Source: an uncultured Acetatifactor sp. (lineage in GTDB: Bacteria > Bacillota > Clostridia > Lachnospirales > Lachnospiraceae). Taken from it: a DNA stretch of 53,729 nt. Position numbers and translations under genes: made by a program. The notes beneath the pieces were generated by a model. That model worked only from the letters and a program-made list of their open reading frames with translations, ran no database searches and was not told the DNA's origin. Positions 52,910-53,729 of the stretch are shown one piece after another. The stretch is from the NCBI GenBank assembly GCA_947594835.1, contig CANQEH010000020.1:1-53729 (forward strand). Direction: 5' to 3'. Every line of letters begins with the position of its first letter. Position 1 is the stretch's first letter.

Positions 52910-53729
52910 TGCGTTCAAAAGAACAGTCTTTTTTCCGCTCCGTTTGTGCGCTTGCCATTCCTGTGGCGCTGCAGTCCATGCTTCAGGCGTCCTTCGGCGT
53001 GGTGGATCAGGTGATGATCGGCCAGCTGGGCGCTGTGGAGGTGGCGGCGGTGGGACTGGCCGGGAAATTTACGGGGATATTCAACGTGGTCATATCCGCC
53101 GTGGGTGCGGTGGCCGGGATCATGCTCTCCCAGTACATAGGCCAGAAAAACGCTGCCGAGACGCGGCGGAGCCTGACGGTCAATCTGCGGGTATGCTTCA
53201 TCCTGGCCGCACTGTTCATGTTGGCTGGCGTCGCCGTCCCGGAGCGGGTCATGGGCCTTTATATTAACGACCGCACGACAGCGGAAACGGCGGGGCGGTA
53301 TCTCGCCATCGTGTCCGGCACCTTCCTGCCCGCGGCGGGGGTCACCATACTGTCCACCCATTTGCGGTGCAGGTCGAAGGCAGCCCTTCCGCTCTACGCG
53401 GGGATCGCGTCGTCAGCAGTAAACACGGGACTCAACTGGATATTGATTTTTGGAAAGTTTGGCGCGCCGGCTCTGGGCGTCAGGGGAGCGGCGCTGGCGA
53501 CGCTGATCTCGCAGCTTGTCTATTTCATGGTCATTCTTGGGATGTATGCCAAATACCGGGAGCGGGCGGAGATAGCCCCGGCCGCTCCCTTTGCCTGGGG
53601 CCAGTATCTTTCCATGCTGCTGCCACTGCTGGTCAGCGAATTTCTGTGGGTTCTGGGCGAAAACGTGTATGCGGGCATTTACGGCCACCTGGGCACCGCC
53701 GCCACCGCCGCCATGACGCTGACGAATCC
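52906..53729 (+). CDS. MATE family efflux transporter (partial, cut by window end)
   Basis: The first 274 residues of a MATE Na+- or H+-coupled exporter. Seven to eight hydrophobic segments are visible, with ALAIPVALQSMLQASFGVVDQVMIGQLGAVEVAAVGL typical of the family's first helices, and the repeat of the pattern LLPLLVSEFLWVLGENVYAGIYG beginning the second half. The full protein should be about 440-460 residues, so roughly 170 are missing. The ATG overlaps the acetyltransferase stop, so modification and export are encoded together. Confidence 0.9.
   Translation, partial: MMRSKEQSFFRSVCALAIPVALQSMLQASFGVVDQVMIGQLGAVEVAAVGLAGKFTGIFNVVISAVGAVAGIMLSQYIGQKNAAETRRSLTVNLRVCFILAALFMLAGVAVPERVMGLYINDRTTAETAGRYLAIVSGTFLPAAGVTILSTHLRCRSKAALPLYAGIASSAVNTGLNWILIFGKFGAPALGVRGAALATLISQLVYFMVILGMYAKYRERAEIAPAAPFAWGQYLSMLLPLLVSEFLWVLGENVYAGIYGHLGTAATAAMTLTN

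Overview
The window looks like chromosomal DNA of a spore-forming, anaerobic, GC-rich Clostridia member, most likely a gut Lachnospiraceae. Supporting signs are pyruvate:ferredoxin oxidoreductase, the sporulation pair YqfC/YqfD, a BofC-like protein, DUF1292, the phoH/HD-membrane/ybeY block, a short ProB without a PUA domain, and AGGAGG-type ribosome binding sites. Genus and species cannot be fixed from sequence alone.

Layout. 1-270: 3' end of a 23S rRNA and its terminator, with no 5S behind it. 398-11186: plus-strand genes for a lipoprotein, dCMP deaminase, CheV, a Sir2-like protein, a large acidic repeat-containing membrane protein, HisH-HisF, uracil-DNA glycosylase, DAP decarboxylase and an LD-carboxypeptidase-like protein. 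11271-11353: tRNA-Leu(CAA) with its own promoter, sharing a bidirectional terminator with a minus-strand DUF362 gene. 12543-22355: a LytTR/GHKL two-component pair overlapping nth, then pyrimidine-nucleoside phosphorylase, yqfC-yqfD-phoH-HD membrane protein-ybeY and a flippase. 22435-33828: a BofC-like protein, two flavoproteins, proB / 5-FTHF cyclo-ligase / proA, a beta-lactamase-fold protein, gltX and a UvrD-type helicase. 33809-38156 (minus strand): nifJ and a DUF1292 gene, separated by a 448-bp gap that holds a promoter, a large palindromic element and a terminator.

38370-53729 is more accessory: an ECF sigma / membrane protein / ABC transporter module, an AT-rich FkbM methyltransferase, a polysaccharide deacetylase, aquaporin Z, and a 989-residue two-propeller sensor fused to an HD-GYP domain. 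Then comes a patchwork with at least three decayed genes (ABC-F tail, half a methyltransferase, a broken GNAT) among small intact genes (flavodoxin-like, CPBP protease, methyltransferase, LacI regulator). It ends in an AAC(3)-like acetyltransferase coupled to a MATE exporter cut by the window edge.

Most notable unexplained signals: a roughly 180-bp imperfect palindrome with nested hairpins upstream of nifJ (37528-37715); two near-identical terminator hairpins bracketing nifJ, one buried in the helicase coding sequence, with a compensatory base-pair change; a PgpH-like membrane protein that has lost the HD dyad; and an 11-bp inverted repeat around the -10 box of the AAC(3)/MATE promoter.
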